From Actinomycetota bacterium (GTDB lineage Bacteria; Actinomycetota; Actinomycetes; Actinomycetales; Microbacteriaceae): 55,698 bases of DNA. A model generated the notes under the pieces. That model was not told the DNA's origin, did no database searches, and saw only the letters and a program-made list of their open reading frames with translations. Each line of letters begins with the position of its first letter. The first letter of the stretch is position 1. Shown piece by piece: positions 1 through 7,774 of the stretch. The position numbers were made by a program, and so were the translations under genes. The stretch lies in assembly GCA_018268435.1 (NCBI GenBank), contig JAFDWP010000283.1:1-55698 (forward strand). Reading direction: 5' to 3'.

Positions 1-1965
1 CTGGACTCGCTCTCGGGCGCCGAGTTCTCCGCCACCGCCGCCGTGCTCGCACGGGAGCACGGCATCGACGCCGGCTGGCGGTATGCCTCGATCATCCTCA
101 AGGAGCCGCCGAAGGCCGAGGTGAAGGCCTGGCACGACGGCGATCCGGTCGTGCGCCGCTCGCTCTCGGTGCTCTGGCGCAAGCAGACGAACGAGGTGTA
201 CGAGGCGGTCGTCAACCTCACGGACGGCACCGTCGAGTCCTGGACCGCGGTCCCCGGGGTGACCCCGAACTTCACGATCGACGAGTACCACGACTGCGAT
301 CACGCGATGAAGGAGAACCCGGAGGTGCGCGCCGCGCTCGCCGCGCGCGGCATCGACGACCTCGACCTCGTGCTGTTCGACGTCTGGACCTACGGCGGTG
401 CCGTCATCCCGGAGCAGTGGCGTGACCGCCGTCTGGGCTGGGTGGACCTGTGGATGCGGGCGACGCCGGACGGCAACCCGTATGCGCACCCCGTCAGCGG
501 GCTGAAGATCATCGTCGACATGAACACGCTCGAGGTGCTCGAGATCGAGGATCACCACGACTTCGGATTCCCCGACGTGCACGGCGAGTACGTGCCCGAG
601 CTCGCCGGCGTCACGCCCCGGGAGGACCTCACCCCCCTGCAGGTCGTGCAGCCCGAGGGCGTCTCGTTCACCGTCGAGGGTTCGCGGGTCCAGTGGCAGA
701 ACTGGGACTTCCGGCTCGGGTTCAACTACCGCGAGGGGCCGGTGATCTACCAGGTCGGATTCGACGACCACGGCACCCGCCGCGAGGTCGCGTACCGCCT
801 GTCGTTCGCCGAGATGATCGTGCCGTACCGCGATTCCAGCTTCGACCACTACCGCCGCACCGCGTTCGACATCGGCGAGTGGGGCCTGGGCTACATGTGC
901 ACGTCCCTGGAACTCGGCTGCGACTGCCTCGGCGAGATCACCTACTTGGATGCCGTGCTCCCCGACACCGCCGGCGAGCCCTGGACGATCACGAACGCGA
1001 TCTGCCTGCACGAGGAGGACAACGCCGTGCTGTGGAAGCACGTCGACCCGGACGCGGGCACGGAGGTGCGCCGGCAGCGCCGTTTCGTGGTCTCGGTGCA
1101 CGCCACCGTCGCGAACTACGAGTACCTGGTGTACTGGCGGTTCTACCAGGACGGCAACATCGAGTGCGAGGTGCGCGCCACCGGGATCATGGTGACGACC
1201 CCGATGGCCGAGGGCGAGCAGGGCAAGCCCACCGGCACCACGATCGACACCCGCACCTATGCGCCCTTCCACCAGCACTTCCTCATCGCGCGTCTCGACC
1301 TCGACGTCGACGGCGACGGCAACACCGTCGTCGAGTCCGACTCGATGCCGGCGCCGATCTCGGAGACGAACCCGTTCGGGCTCGATCTGAACACGCAGGC
1401 GACGGTCATCCGCTCCGAAGCCGAAGCGGGGCGCAGCTACGACTGGGAGCGGCAGCGCGGCTGGAAGGTGCAGAACCCGAACCGGCTGAACGCTTGGGGC
1501 GCCCCGGTGGCGTACAAGCTCGTGCCGTCGGCGTCGTTCCCGTCGATGTTCGACGAGACCTCGCCGATCCTGAAGCGCAATCCGGTGATCGGCAAGACCC
1601 TGTGGGTCACCCGGCACCACGACGACCAGTTCTGGCCCGCGGGCGACTACCCGACCCAGTCGGTCGACGATCTCGGCAACGGCATGACCGCGTGGATCGC
1701 CGACGATGAGGACCTCGTCGACCAGGACGTCGTGCTCTGGTACAACTTCGGGATCCACCACATCACGCGCGCCGAGGACTGGCCGATCATGCCCGCGGAC
1801 ACGATCTCGTTCTGGCTGAAGCCGTTCGGGTTCTTCGACCGCAACCCCTCGCTGGACGCACCGCGCTCGCCGAAGGGCGCCGCATGCGCCTGCGGGGACG
1901 GGGACTGCCACTGCGGACACGATCATCCGCGGGATGAGGGCCACCAGCACGATCACCACGGCTGA
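1..1965 (+). CDS. Copper-containing primary-amine oxidase, 5'-truncated
   Basis: The reading frame is open from base 1, so the true N-terminus lies outside the window; 654 residues are visible. The family oxidises primary amines to aldehydes with release of ammonia and hydrogen peroxide, using copper and topaquinone. The topaquinone motif NYEY is present, with the modified Tyr codon at 1117-1119. The likely catalytic-base Asp (in AFDIGEW) is at 868-870, followed by the LGCDCLG segment. Copper ligands are the HQH pair (1270-1278) and the His before RAEDWP (1759-1761). The C-terminus carries an unusual Cys/His-rich extension (about 1880-1962). An AraC-type regulator lies 3.2 kb downstream. The substrate cannot be read from the sequence. 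Confidence 0.95.
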   Translation: MDSLSGAEFSATAAVLAREHGIDAGWRYASIILKEPPKAEVKAWHDGDPVVRRSLSVLWRKQTNEVYEAVVNLTDGTVESWTAVPGVTPNFTIDEYHDCDHAMKENPEVRAALAARGIDDLDLVLFDVWTYGGAVIPEQWRDRRLGWVDLWMRATPDGNPYAHPVSGLKIIVDMNTLEVLEIEDHHDFGFPDVHGEYVPELAGVTPREDLTPLQVVQPEGVSFTVEGSRVQWQNWDFRLGFNYREGPVIYQVGFDDHGTRREVAYRLSFAEMIVPYRDSSFDHYRRTAFDIGEWGLGYMCTSLELGCDCLGEITYLDAVLPDTAGEPWTITNAICLHEEDNAVLWKHVDPDAGTEVRRQRRFVVSVHATVANYEYLVYWRFYQDGNIECEVRATGIMVTTPMAEGEQGKPTGTTIDTRTYAPFHQHFLIARLDLDVDGDGNTVVESDSMPAPISETNPFGLDLNTQATVIRSEAEAGRSYDWERQRGWKVQNPNRLNAWGAPVAYKLVPSASFPSMFDETSPILKRNPVIGKTLWVTRHHDDQFWPAGDYPTQSVDDLGNGMTAWIADDEDLVDQDVVLWYNFGIHHITRAEDWPIMPADTISFWLKPFGFFDRNPSLDAPRSPKGAACACGDGDCHCGHDHPRDEGHQHDHHG

Positions 1966-2007
1966 GGCTCGACGGGCCGGATCCGGACCCTGACCGAGCG
2001 CAGGATC

Positions 2008-2166
2008 CGGTCCCTGAGCGAGCGCAGCGAGACGAAGGGCCCGAACGCCGGTCCCTGAGCGAGCGCAGCGAGACGAAGGGCCGGAACGCCGGTCCCTGAG
2101 CGAGCACAGCGAGACGAAGGGCCCGAACGCCGGTCCCTGAGCGAGCGCAGCGAGACGAAGGGCCGG
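2008..2166. repeat. Four tandem copies of a 41-bp GC-rich repeat
   Basis: Copies begin at 2008, 2049, 2090 and 2131, an exact 41-bp period. The shared core runs from GGTCCCTGAGCGAG through AGACGAAGGG and is joined by a short GAACGC-type linker. Copies differ at only a few positions (for example GAGCAC instead of GAGCGC in copy 3). The ends CCCT and AGGG are complementary. The block lies between the amine oxidase stop and the promoter of the FHA gene; together with that promoter it accounts for the 323-bp non-coding stretch 1966-2288. Confidence 0.9.
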
Positions 2167-2194
2167 ATCCGGAGCCCGCCCCTGCAGACGGGGT

Positions 2195-2200
2195 TACGAT
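2195..2200 (+). promoter_or_regulatory. Predicted -10 box TACGAT upstream of the FHA gene
   Basis: TACGAT matches the actinobacterial TANNNT consensus. It lies 6 nt before an ATG (2207) that opens a nine-codon frame, MRETGATTD, ending at 2236. The FHA gene begins downstream at 2289 with its own ribosome binding site, so its mRNA would have an 80-nt leader. Confidence 0.4.
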
Positions 2201-2288
2201 CGCACTATGCGAGAGACCGGGGCGACGACCGACTGACCGCCCCGGCGCGACGACCTGCGCCATCGGCCTCCGCAGAGGAGGTCCGATC

Positions 2289-2816
2289 ATGAACACTCAG
2301 GAGCGGCAGAACGGCACGACCACCCACGCCGAGTGGGGCGCGGGGCACCCGCATCTGCTGATCACCTACGAGGACACCCATCTGGTGCACGAGATCGTCG
2401 ACGACGAGACCCGCATCGGATCCGGTGCGGACTGCCAGATCCGCCTCGTCGGGCTCGCCCCGCTGCACGCGATCATCCGGCACGACGGGCACGACGACTA
2501 CGACCTGCAGATGCTCGCTCCCGGGCAGACCAGTGCGAACATCGCCAAGGCCGCCGAGGAGGAGGGCCGCGCGGTCGAGGCGCTGCACACCGGCGCCCGG
2601 TTCACCGCCGGCGACTGGCGCTTCGTGTTCGTGCGGGAGGAGTTCGCCGACCACGGACGCCCGTACGGCGGCCGCCTCGGCGGCGAGGGCGCGCATCAGC
2701 GGCATCAGCCCTCTCGACCCGACTACGAGGCCGAGGGGCACACGGGCGCGGTGCTCCTGCCCCCGGCGCCGGACGCGGCGCCCCGGCCTCCGGAATCGGA
2801 GTTGTCCGGCGACTGA
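2289..2816 (+). CDS. FHA-domain protein
   Basis: This 175-residue protein has one forkhead-associated fold at about residues 35-120. It shows the TRIGSGADCQIRL strand and the LHAIIRHDGHDDY strand that normally form the phosphothreonine-binding loops. FHA domains bind phosphothreonine peptides, usually downstream of Ser/Thr kinases, but no kinase is encoded nearby. The C-terminal 50 residues are low-complexity and rich in Pro, Ala and Glu. A strong ribosome binding site, AGAGGAGG, precedes the ATG. The gene converges on the minus-strand phosphatase gene. The partner is unknown. Confidence 0.85.
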   Translation: MNTQERQNGTTTHAEWGAGHPHLLITYEDTHLVHEIVDDETRIGSGADCQIRLVGLAPLHAIIRHDGHDDYDLQMLAPGQTSANIAKAAEEEGRAVEALHTGARFTAGDWRFVFVREEFADHGRPYGGRLGGEGAHQRHQPSRPDYEAEGHTGAVLLPPAPDAAPRPPESELSGD

Positions 2817-2979
2817 GCGCGCCCGGTGTCGGCCGCATGGTCCGGATCCTGGCCCCCGGGCTCACACGAACTGGACAGGCACCTGGCAGCCGGCCGACAC
2901 CTCCGCGAACATCGATCGCTCCGCGGCCTCGAAGCCCCGCAGCGCCGGGGTGCACCTCGTCGAGCATCGACGCCGACTG

Positions 2980-3666
2980 TCAGGACTCGGACGGCTGCAG
3001 CGGGAGCTCCGGCCCGTGGTTCCAGGCGAGGATCGCGGGCTGCTCCCGGGTGAAGCCCAGGACCGACACGGATCCGGCGTCCAGCGTGATCGCCGCCCCG
3101 AAGCGCGGAGCCTGCCGGAGGAACACCGCGGTGAGGATCCGGAGGTAGTGGCCGTGCGCGATGAGTGCGACATCGCCGTCCACCATCGCCGGCAGCACCC
3201 GGGTGAGCACCCGCGAGGCCCGCGCGGCGACCTCCTCCACGGTCTCCCCCGGCGTCTCACCGCGGATCACCCCGTGCGTGAACGCGCTCCAGTTGTAGCC
3301 GAGCTCGGCGCGGATGTCCTTGGTCGTCCGTCCCTCGTAGCCGCCGTAGTCCCATTCCACGAGCAGAGGATCGACCTCGGCCGCGAGGCCCGCGAGCTGC
3401 GCCGTGCGGCGAGCGCGCTGGAGCGGAGAGGTGAGCACCAGCCGGAAGTCGTAGCCCGTGACCAGGGCGCCGGCCAGGCGCGCGAGCTCTTCGCCGCGGG
3501 GCGTGAGCGGCACGTCGGTGCGACCGGTGTGCCGCCCGTCGCGCGACCACTCGGTCTCACCGTGACGCAGCAGCACGAGCTTGCCCTGCGGGTTGTCGGG
3601 GGCCGGGTGATCGGGCAGCGGGTCGAGAGTCTCCACGCCGCCACCGTACGCCCTCGCGCCCGGCAT
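2980..3666 (-). CDS. Histidine phosphatase family protein (phosphoglycerate-mutase fold)
   Basis: The 228-residue product has the catalytic LVLLRHGETEW motif near the N-terminus. It also has the second conserved Arg region (LTSPLQRARRTAQ), the acid-base Glu region (VEWDYGGYEG) and the C-terminal LIAHGHYLRIL histidine. This is the classic branch-1 histidine phosphatase layout, as in cobalamin-type or acid phosphatases. Substrate preference cannot be assigned. It is the last gene of the minus-strand operon that starts at 5162, 22 bp after the second DUF202 gene. I chose the ATG at 3666; a GTG at 3636 is possible and neither has a clear ribosome binding site. Confidence 0.88.
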   Translation of the reverse strand: MPGARAYGGGVETLDPLPDHPAPDNPQGKLVLLRHGETEWSRDGRHTGRTDVPLTPRGEELARLAGALVTGYDFRLVLTSPLQRARRTAQLAGLAAEVDPLLVEWDYGGYEGRTTKDIRAELGYNWSAFTHGVIRGETPGETVEEVAARASRVLTRVLPAMVDGDVALIAHGHYLRILTAVFLRQAPRFGAAITLDAGSVSVLGFTREQPAILAWNHGPELPLQPSES

Positions 3667-3688
3667 CGGCGGAGTCGGCCCCGCGACG

Positions 3689-4030
3689 TCAGCCGCGTAC
3701 GAGCACGAACAGCAGGCAGAGCAGGCCGACGAGCAGCGTGGCGGCGCTGAGCGCAGCCACGGGCCACCCGGAGCGCAGCACCACCGGCTCCGCCGATGTG
3801 AGGGCCCGGTGCTGGCGGCGATAGCGGCGGTGCGAACCCACGAGCACGACCAGGGCGAGCACCAGGCCCGCGAACCCGATCGCAAGCGCCGCCCCGCCGA
3901 TGACGGGCGGCAGGATCCGCATGATGACCACCGATCCCCCGGCGAGCGCGAGCGCGGTGCGACGCCAGGCCAGGGCGGTGCGCTCGGGCTGCAGCCCCGG
4001 GTCGAAGACCCGCTCGGATTCGCCGGTCAC
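3689..4030 (-). CDS. DUF202 family membrane protein (second of pair)
   Basis: This 113-residue protein has three predicted membrane segments and the DUF202 signature ERTALAWRRTALAL near the N-terminus. DUF202 proteins (YidH-like) are small inner-membrane proteins of unknown biochemical function. The GTG start at 4030 overlaps the stop of the preceding DUF202 gene by 4 bp (GTGA), so translation is probably coupled and the two subunits may form a hetero-oligomer. It belongs to the formylglycine-generating-enzyme-like operon. Confidence 0.88.
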   Translation of the reverse strand: MTGESERVFDPGLQPERTALAWRRTALALAGGSVVIMRILPPVIGGAALAIGFAGLVLALVVLVGSHRRYRRQHRALTSAEPVVLRSGWPVAALSAATLLVGLLCLLFVLVRG

Positions 4031-4389
4031 GCCAGGAGCACCCCCAGCAGCACCAGCACCCCGGTCGCGACGACGACGAGCACCAGCGGGATCGCGATCC
4101 AGGGCGGTCCGAGCGGCGTCGACTCCCGCAGCGCCCGCTCGGTGCGCATCCAGCCCACCCAGGCCTGCACGGGCGTGAGCAGGCCCGCCACGATCAGCAG
4201 GATGGACGCGGAGTGGCGGAAGCCCGGATGCATGCCCAGGCCGAGGGCCTCGAGTGCGACCCCGCCGGCGAGCAGCGCGAGCGCGGTGCGGATCCATGCC
4301 AGGAAGGTGCGCTCGTTGGCGAGCGTGAACCGCGCATCCGGCTCCTCGCCGCGGTCGTAGACGCGGCGGGGGAAGCGACTGGTGCTCAT
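4027..4389 (-). CDS. DUF202 family membrane protein, YidH-like (first of pair)
   Basis: This 120-residue protein carries the longer DUF202 signature RFTLANERTFLAWIRTALALL, followed by three predicted transmembrane helices. The charged N-terminus (SRFPRRVYDRGEEPD) precedes the first helix. The ATG overlaps the stop of the upstream formylglycine-generating-enzyme-like gene by 4 bp (ATGA) and its own stop overlaps the next DUF202 gene by 4 bp. Paired DUF202 genes are common in bacteria, but the role is unknown. The context here does not reveal it. Confidence 0.9.
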   Translation of the reverse strand: MSTSRFPRRVYDRGEEPDARFTLANERTFLAWIRTALALLAGGVALEALGLGMHPGFRHSASILLIVAGLLTPVQAWVGWMRTERALRESTPLGPPWIAIPLVLVVVATGVLVLLGVLLA

Positions 4390-5162
4390 GCGTTCTCCGT
4401 TCGGAGCGTGACGGTGCGGAAGCCCGCATTCCCTATCGAGGAGTCGGGGGTGTTCGAGCTGCGCGCAGAGTTGCGGTAGCGGTTGCAGTACGAGATGTGG
4501 CACAGGTAGCTGCCGCCGCGCAGCACGCGGGCCGTGCCGGACAGGGGCCCGCGCGGATCCGACGCCTCGGCATGAATGTAGGCACCGGGATCGAACCAGT
4601 CCGCGCACCACTCCCAGACGTTCCCCACCGGCTGGAAGAGCCCGTAGCCGTTGGGAGCGAACGCCCGCACGGGCGCGGTCGTCAGCCAGCCGTCCTCGAG
4701 GCTGTTCTCGTTCCAGCTCACGTGCACGACCGGGTGGTCGGCGAGTCCGTCCAGATCCGACCGCGATCCCCCCGGATGCGCCCAGTCGGCGCCGCGGACG
4801 CCGAACCACCACGGGGTGCCCGCGGCCGGCCCCATGATGTCGGCATCGGGCGCGGCGATCGCGAGGTGGAACACCGCGGAGGACCCGAACGTCTCGGCCT
4901 CGGTGCGGTATCCGGTCGCATCGACGAACCGGGCGAAGTCGGCGTTGCGGACCGTCGTCGCGTCGATCTCGAAGCCCTCGAGCGTCACGCGGTGCCGCGG
5001 CGTCTCACCGTCGCCGCGGTTGCCGTCGCCCGAGGAGTCACCCATGACGAAGGATCCGGCGGGGACCCGCGCCTGGGTGATCATATGCCGCCCTGCGCCG
5101 CACGCGCACCCGGGGCCGCAGGGCTCGCCCAGGGATCCATCATCCTCACTCAGTGGCATCAT
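4386..5162 (-). CDS. Formylglycine-generating enzyme-like protein with internal deletion
   Basis: This 258-residue protein resembles actinobacterial formylglycine-generating enzymes (SUMF1/FGE family), which oxidise a sulfatase active-site Cys to formylglycine. The N-terminal half (GSSAVFHL, PWWFGVRGADW, HPVVHVSWN) and the C-terminal half are intact. The copper-binding catalytic pair is visible in GGSYLCHISYC at about Cys221 and Cys226. Between SWN (residue 151) and EDGW (156) about 55 residues normally present are missing, including the LPTEAEWEYAARGG signature. The reading frame is undisturbed. A Cys-rich N-terminus (CGPGCACG) precedes the domain. No sulfatase gene lies in the window. It is the first gene of a four-gene operon and probably leaderless. 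Confidence 0.85.
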   Translation of the reverse strand: MMPLSEDDGSLGEPCGPGCACGAGRHMITQARVPAGSFVMGDSSGDGNRGDGETPRHRVTLEGFEIDATTVRNADFARFVDATGYRTEAETFGSSAVFHLAIAAPDADIMGPAAGTPWWFGVRGADWAHPGGSRSDLDGLADHPVVHVSWNENSLEDGWLTTAPVRAFAPNGYGLFQPVGNVWEWCADWFDPGAYIHAEASDPRGPLSGTARVLRGGSYLCHISYCNRYRNSARSSNTPDSSIGNAGFRTVTLRTENA

Positions 5163-5169
5163 CGTCTTG

Positions 5170-5175
5170 AGCGTA
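5170..5175 (-). promoter_or_regulatory. Predicted -10 box TACGCT for the FGE-like operon
   Basis: Read on the minus strand, TACGCT ends 7 nt before the ATG at 5162, the spacing expected for a leaderless transcript. It sits in the 33-bp gap shared with the divergent AraC-type gene. Confidence 0.45.
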
Positions 5176-5195
5176 CGTCAGCGGGGAGGTGCGAG

Positions 5196-6155
5196 ATGGC
5201 CCGATGGGAGACGAGCGCGCTGCCCGAGGCCGAGCAGTTCGAGTTCTACGAACAGGTCATCTGCCGTGCCTTCGTCCCGCTGCGCCCGATCGCGCACGTG
5301 CGCGGCGGCGGTTTCGCCTCGACCGTCGAGACCCGGCCGCTCGGTGCGCTCAACCGTGCGAGCGTCGCTTCGCGCCGGCAGGCGACCCACCATGGTCCGG
5401 GTGAGGTGTCCGACACCGATGAGGCCTACTACTTCGTCAACCTCCAGCTCGAGGGCCGCTGCCTCGCCCGCCAGGGGAACACGGAGTCGCTGATCGCGCC
5501 GGGCCAGCTCACGGTGCTCGACACGACGCGGCCGTTCTACCTCGACTTCGACCAGGACTGGCGCATGCTCTCGTTCCGGGTGCCGCACTCCTTCCTCGAC
5601 GGCCGCTTCGCCGGCGGGCGCCTCGCCACGGCCCAGACCATCGACGACCGAGGCGCCGGGGCCGCGGCCGTCGCCTTCACCCGCACGCTGTGGTCGATCG
5701 GGGACGACGTCCCCGACTACGCGGCGGAGGACCTCACCCGGGCGTTCGCCGCGGTGGTGACGGCGGCGCTGTCGTCCGCCGCGCCCGACGACGAGCTCCT
5801 GCGCCCCTCAGTGAGCCGCGCCCTCGTGGTGCAGTACCTCCACGAGCACCTCGCCGATCCCGCGCTCTCGGTGGGCACGGTGAGTCGCGCCCTCGCCCTC
5901 TCGCCGCGCCGCCTGCACACGCTGTTCGAGGGTTCGGATGAGACCTTCGCCGCAGCGCTGCGCACGCTGCGGATGCGCCGCGCGGCCGAGCTCCTCGCCG
6001 ATCCGGCGCGCACCGTCACCGCCGTCGGCGCGGCCGTCGGATACCCCGATCCCGCCTCCTTCTCCCGGGCGTTCCGGCGCGTCCACGGCGAACCACCGGC
6101 GGCGTTCCGGCGCGGCCCGCACGAATTGCAGGCTGCGAGCGCACGAATCGCCTAG
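5196..6155 (+). CDS. AraC-family transcriptional regulator
   Basis: The 319-residue protein has an N-terminal AraC_binding_2-type sensor half (about 1-190) and a C-terminal AraC/XylS double helix-turn-helix. The latter spans about 210-312, with LSVGTVSRALALSPRRLHTLF and VGAAVGYPDPASFSRAFRRVHG. The layout and length resemble FeaR, the E. coli activator of an amine oxidase gene, although that relation is only suggestive. The start is the ATG at 5196, preceded by GGGGAGG. The gene is divergent from the FGE-like operon and 109 bp upstream of the acyl-CoA-dehydrogenase-like gene, which is a plausible target. Confidence 0.9.
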   Translation: MARWETSALPEAEQFEFYEQVICRAFVPLRPIAHVRGGGFASTVETRPLGALNRASVASRRQATHHGPGEVSDTDEAYYFVNLQLEGRCLARQGNTESLIAPGQLTVLDTTRPFYLDFDQDWRMLSFRVPHSFLDGRFAGGRLATAQTIDDRGAGAAAVAFTRTLWSIGDDVPDYAAEDLTRAFAAVVTAALSSAAPDDELLRPSVSRALVVQYLHEHLADPALSVGTVSRALALSPRRLHTLFEGSDETFAAALRTLRMRRAAELLADPARTVTAVGAAVGYPDPASFSRAFRRVHGEPPAAFRRGPHELQAASARIA

Positions 6156-6264
6156 CCGCCACCGGGCGCCGACGCGGATGCTGATCCCATGCCACGGCGG
6201 ATCCAGCCGATCCGTCACCCCCGTCCCGTGCCCGATCACGGGACCGTGCAAAGGAGCGCACCGC

Positions 6265-7500
6265 ATGACCGTCTCATTCACCCTCAGCCCCGAGCAGCAG
6301 CAGCTGAAGGAAGGGGCGCGCGCGTTCGCGCGGGGCACCCTGGCCCCGCTCATGGACCGGGTGCGCGCCGAGCGCGACCCGCGGACCCGCGCCGGGCTCA
6401 TGAAGCCCGCCGTCGAGGCCGCCGTCGAGGCCGGCATGCTCCGCGGTCTGATCCCGGCGCCGTTCGGCGGCACGGCCAGCAGCGGCGTCGATGCGGCGGT
6501 GTTCATCGAGGAGATCGCGGCGGAGTCCCCCGATTTCTTCATCACGATGGCGGGCCCGCTCATCGCGCTCGCCCCCGTCTACGAGGCGGGGACCCCCGAG
6601 CAGATCCAGCGCTTCGTCGCCCCGTTCCTCGCGGACCGGGGCGCGCCGGTGGCGGCGATGGCGTTCAGCGAACCGGGTGGAAGCGCGAACTTCGGCGCGC
6701 CCGCACCCGCCGACGGTGTGCTCACGGTCGCCGTGCCCGACGGCGACGACTGGGTGATCAACGGCCGCAAGGCATGGTCCTCCCTGCTTCCGGGATGGGA
6801 CGGCGACGGTCCGGACATCATGACCATCGTCTGCCGCACCCCCGGCGGGGTCTCGCTCATCGTCGCCGAGCGGGAGCAGCTCGCCGGACACATCGAGGTC
6901 GAGGAGTACTACGACCTCCCCGGCCTCACCGGGTGCATGACGTGCCGCGTGAAGCTGGTGGACGTGCGGGTCCCGCGCTCGCACCTCATCGGCGCCGAGG
7001 GCGACGGCGTCCGCCTCACCCTCAACGCCTTCATGGCGAGCGGCGCCTCGATCGGCACGTTCGCGACCGCCGCCGCCCGCAAGGCCTGGGAGGTCGCCTA
7101 TGCGTTCGCCTCTTCCGAGAAGCGCGGCGGCGCGGCGCCGATCATCGAGCACCAGGCCGTCTCCGATGTCCTCGCGGACACGAAGGGGCGCATCGAGGCG
7201 ATGCGCCTGCTCGGCTGGCGTGCGCTGGACGCCGTGATCTCCCAGGATCCGGCCGGTGGCGAGCTCGCCCTGCATGCGAAGGTCTTCGGATCCGAGACCG
7301 GCCTCGCCGTCGTGAACGATCTCATCAAGATCGTGGGCGTCACGGCGTACGACGTGCGCTTCCCGCTCGTGCGCCACCTCACGGACGCGCTGGCCTACCC
7401 GATCATCGAGGGCAGCAACATCGGCGTCCGCCGCCGTCAGCTGCACGACATCATGACGACCGAGGGCTTCGACCCGCTCTCCGCGTCCGGCCTCGCCTGA
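6265..7500 (+). CDS. Acyl-CoA dehydrogenase family flavoprotein
   Basis: This 411-residue protein has the N-terminal helical, middle beta and C-terminal helical domains of the acyl-CoA dehydrogenase superfamily. FAD-binding segments include MAFSEPGGSANFG and the INGRKAWSS strand. The Glu at about 382 in PIIEG occupies the position of the catalytic base of classical members. The fold is also used by non-CoA oxidases and monooxygenase-like proteins, so the substrate is uncertain. The ATG at 6265 follows AAGGAG at 7-nt spacing. The neighbouring AraC-type gene suggests inducible catabolic expression. Confidence 0.88.
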   Translation: MTVSFTLSPEQQQLKEGARAFARGTLAPLMDRVRAERDPRTRAGLMKPAVEAAVEAGMLRGLIPAPFGGTASSGVDAAVFIEEIAAESPDFFITMAGPLIALAPVYEAGTPEQIQRFVAPFLADRGAPVAAMAFSEPGGSANFGAPAPADGVLTVAVPDGDDWVINGRKAWSSLLPGWDGDGPDIMTIVCRTPGGVSLIVAEREQLAGHIEVEEYYDLPGLTGCMTCRVKLVDVRVPRSHLIGAEGDGVRLTLNAFMASGASIGTFATAAARKAWEVAYAFASSEKRGGAAPIIEHQAVSDVLADTKGRIEAMRLLGWRALDAVISQDPAGGELALHAKVFGSETGLAVVNDLIKIVGVTAYDVRFPLVRHLTDALAYPIIEGSNIGVRRRQLHDIMTTEGFDPLSASGLA

Positions 7501-7568
7501 TCGGCGGAGTCGGCCCCGCATCGTTCGCGCCGTCGTCGGCGTCACACCGCGGTCCGGACGGCAGACGC

Positions 7569-7610
7569 ACACAAGGCTCGAACCCCGCTGACGGGGTTCG
7601 AGCCTTGTGT
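7569..7610. terminator. Perfect 19-bp hairpin between acyl-CoA dehydrogenase-like gene and tRNA-Ala
   Basis: Arms 7569-7587 and 7592-7610 are perfectly complementary with a 4-nt CTGA loop. The hairpin lies 6 nt beyond the 3' end of tRNA-Ala and 68 bp beyond the flavoprotein gene, so it can terminate both. One arm contains GGGGTTCGAGCC, resembling a tRNA T arm. Confidence 0.8.
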
Positions 7611-7616
7611 TGACGG

Positions 7617-7689
7617 TGGACCCAAGGGGATTTGAACCCCTGACCTCCTCGATGCGAACGAGGCGCGCTACCAACTGCGCCATGGGCCC
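7617..7689 (-). tRNA. tRNA-Ala (anticodon CGC)
   Basis: On the minus strand the 73-nt sequence folds as a full cloverleaf with a GGGCCCA/TGGGTCC acceptor stem and discriminator A. The anticodon arm is CCTCG-TTCGCAT-CGAGG, giving anticodon CGC, and the T loop is TTCAAAT. The 3' CCA is not encoded. It reads the GCG alanine codon, which is frequent in this GC-rich genome. Confidence 0.95.
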
Positions 7690-7774
7690 GTGAACCTGAT
7701 CAGCCTAGCACGCCGATCCCGCCGGTCCTCCCATCGGGCGGCGCTGCCGCGTCCGCCGGGCGTGTCGGCTCGGC

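Noticed and set aside
1787..2296. Minus-strand frame containing repeated RSGPSSRCARSGTG-type peptides
   Set aside because: The peptide repeats are only translations of the 41-bp tandem repeat.
2862..2950. Possible 3' remnant of a minus-strand gene ending in SAGCQVPVQFV
   Set aside because: The last 25 codons look protein-like, but no start or family is recognisable and the gap is only 163 bp; not enough support for a pseudogene.
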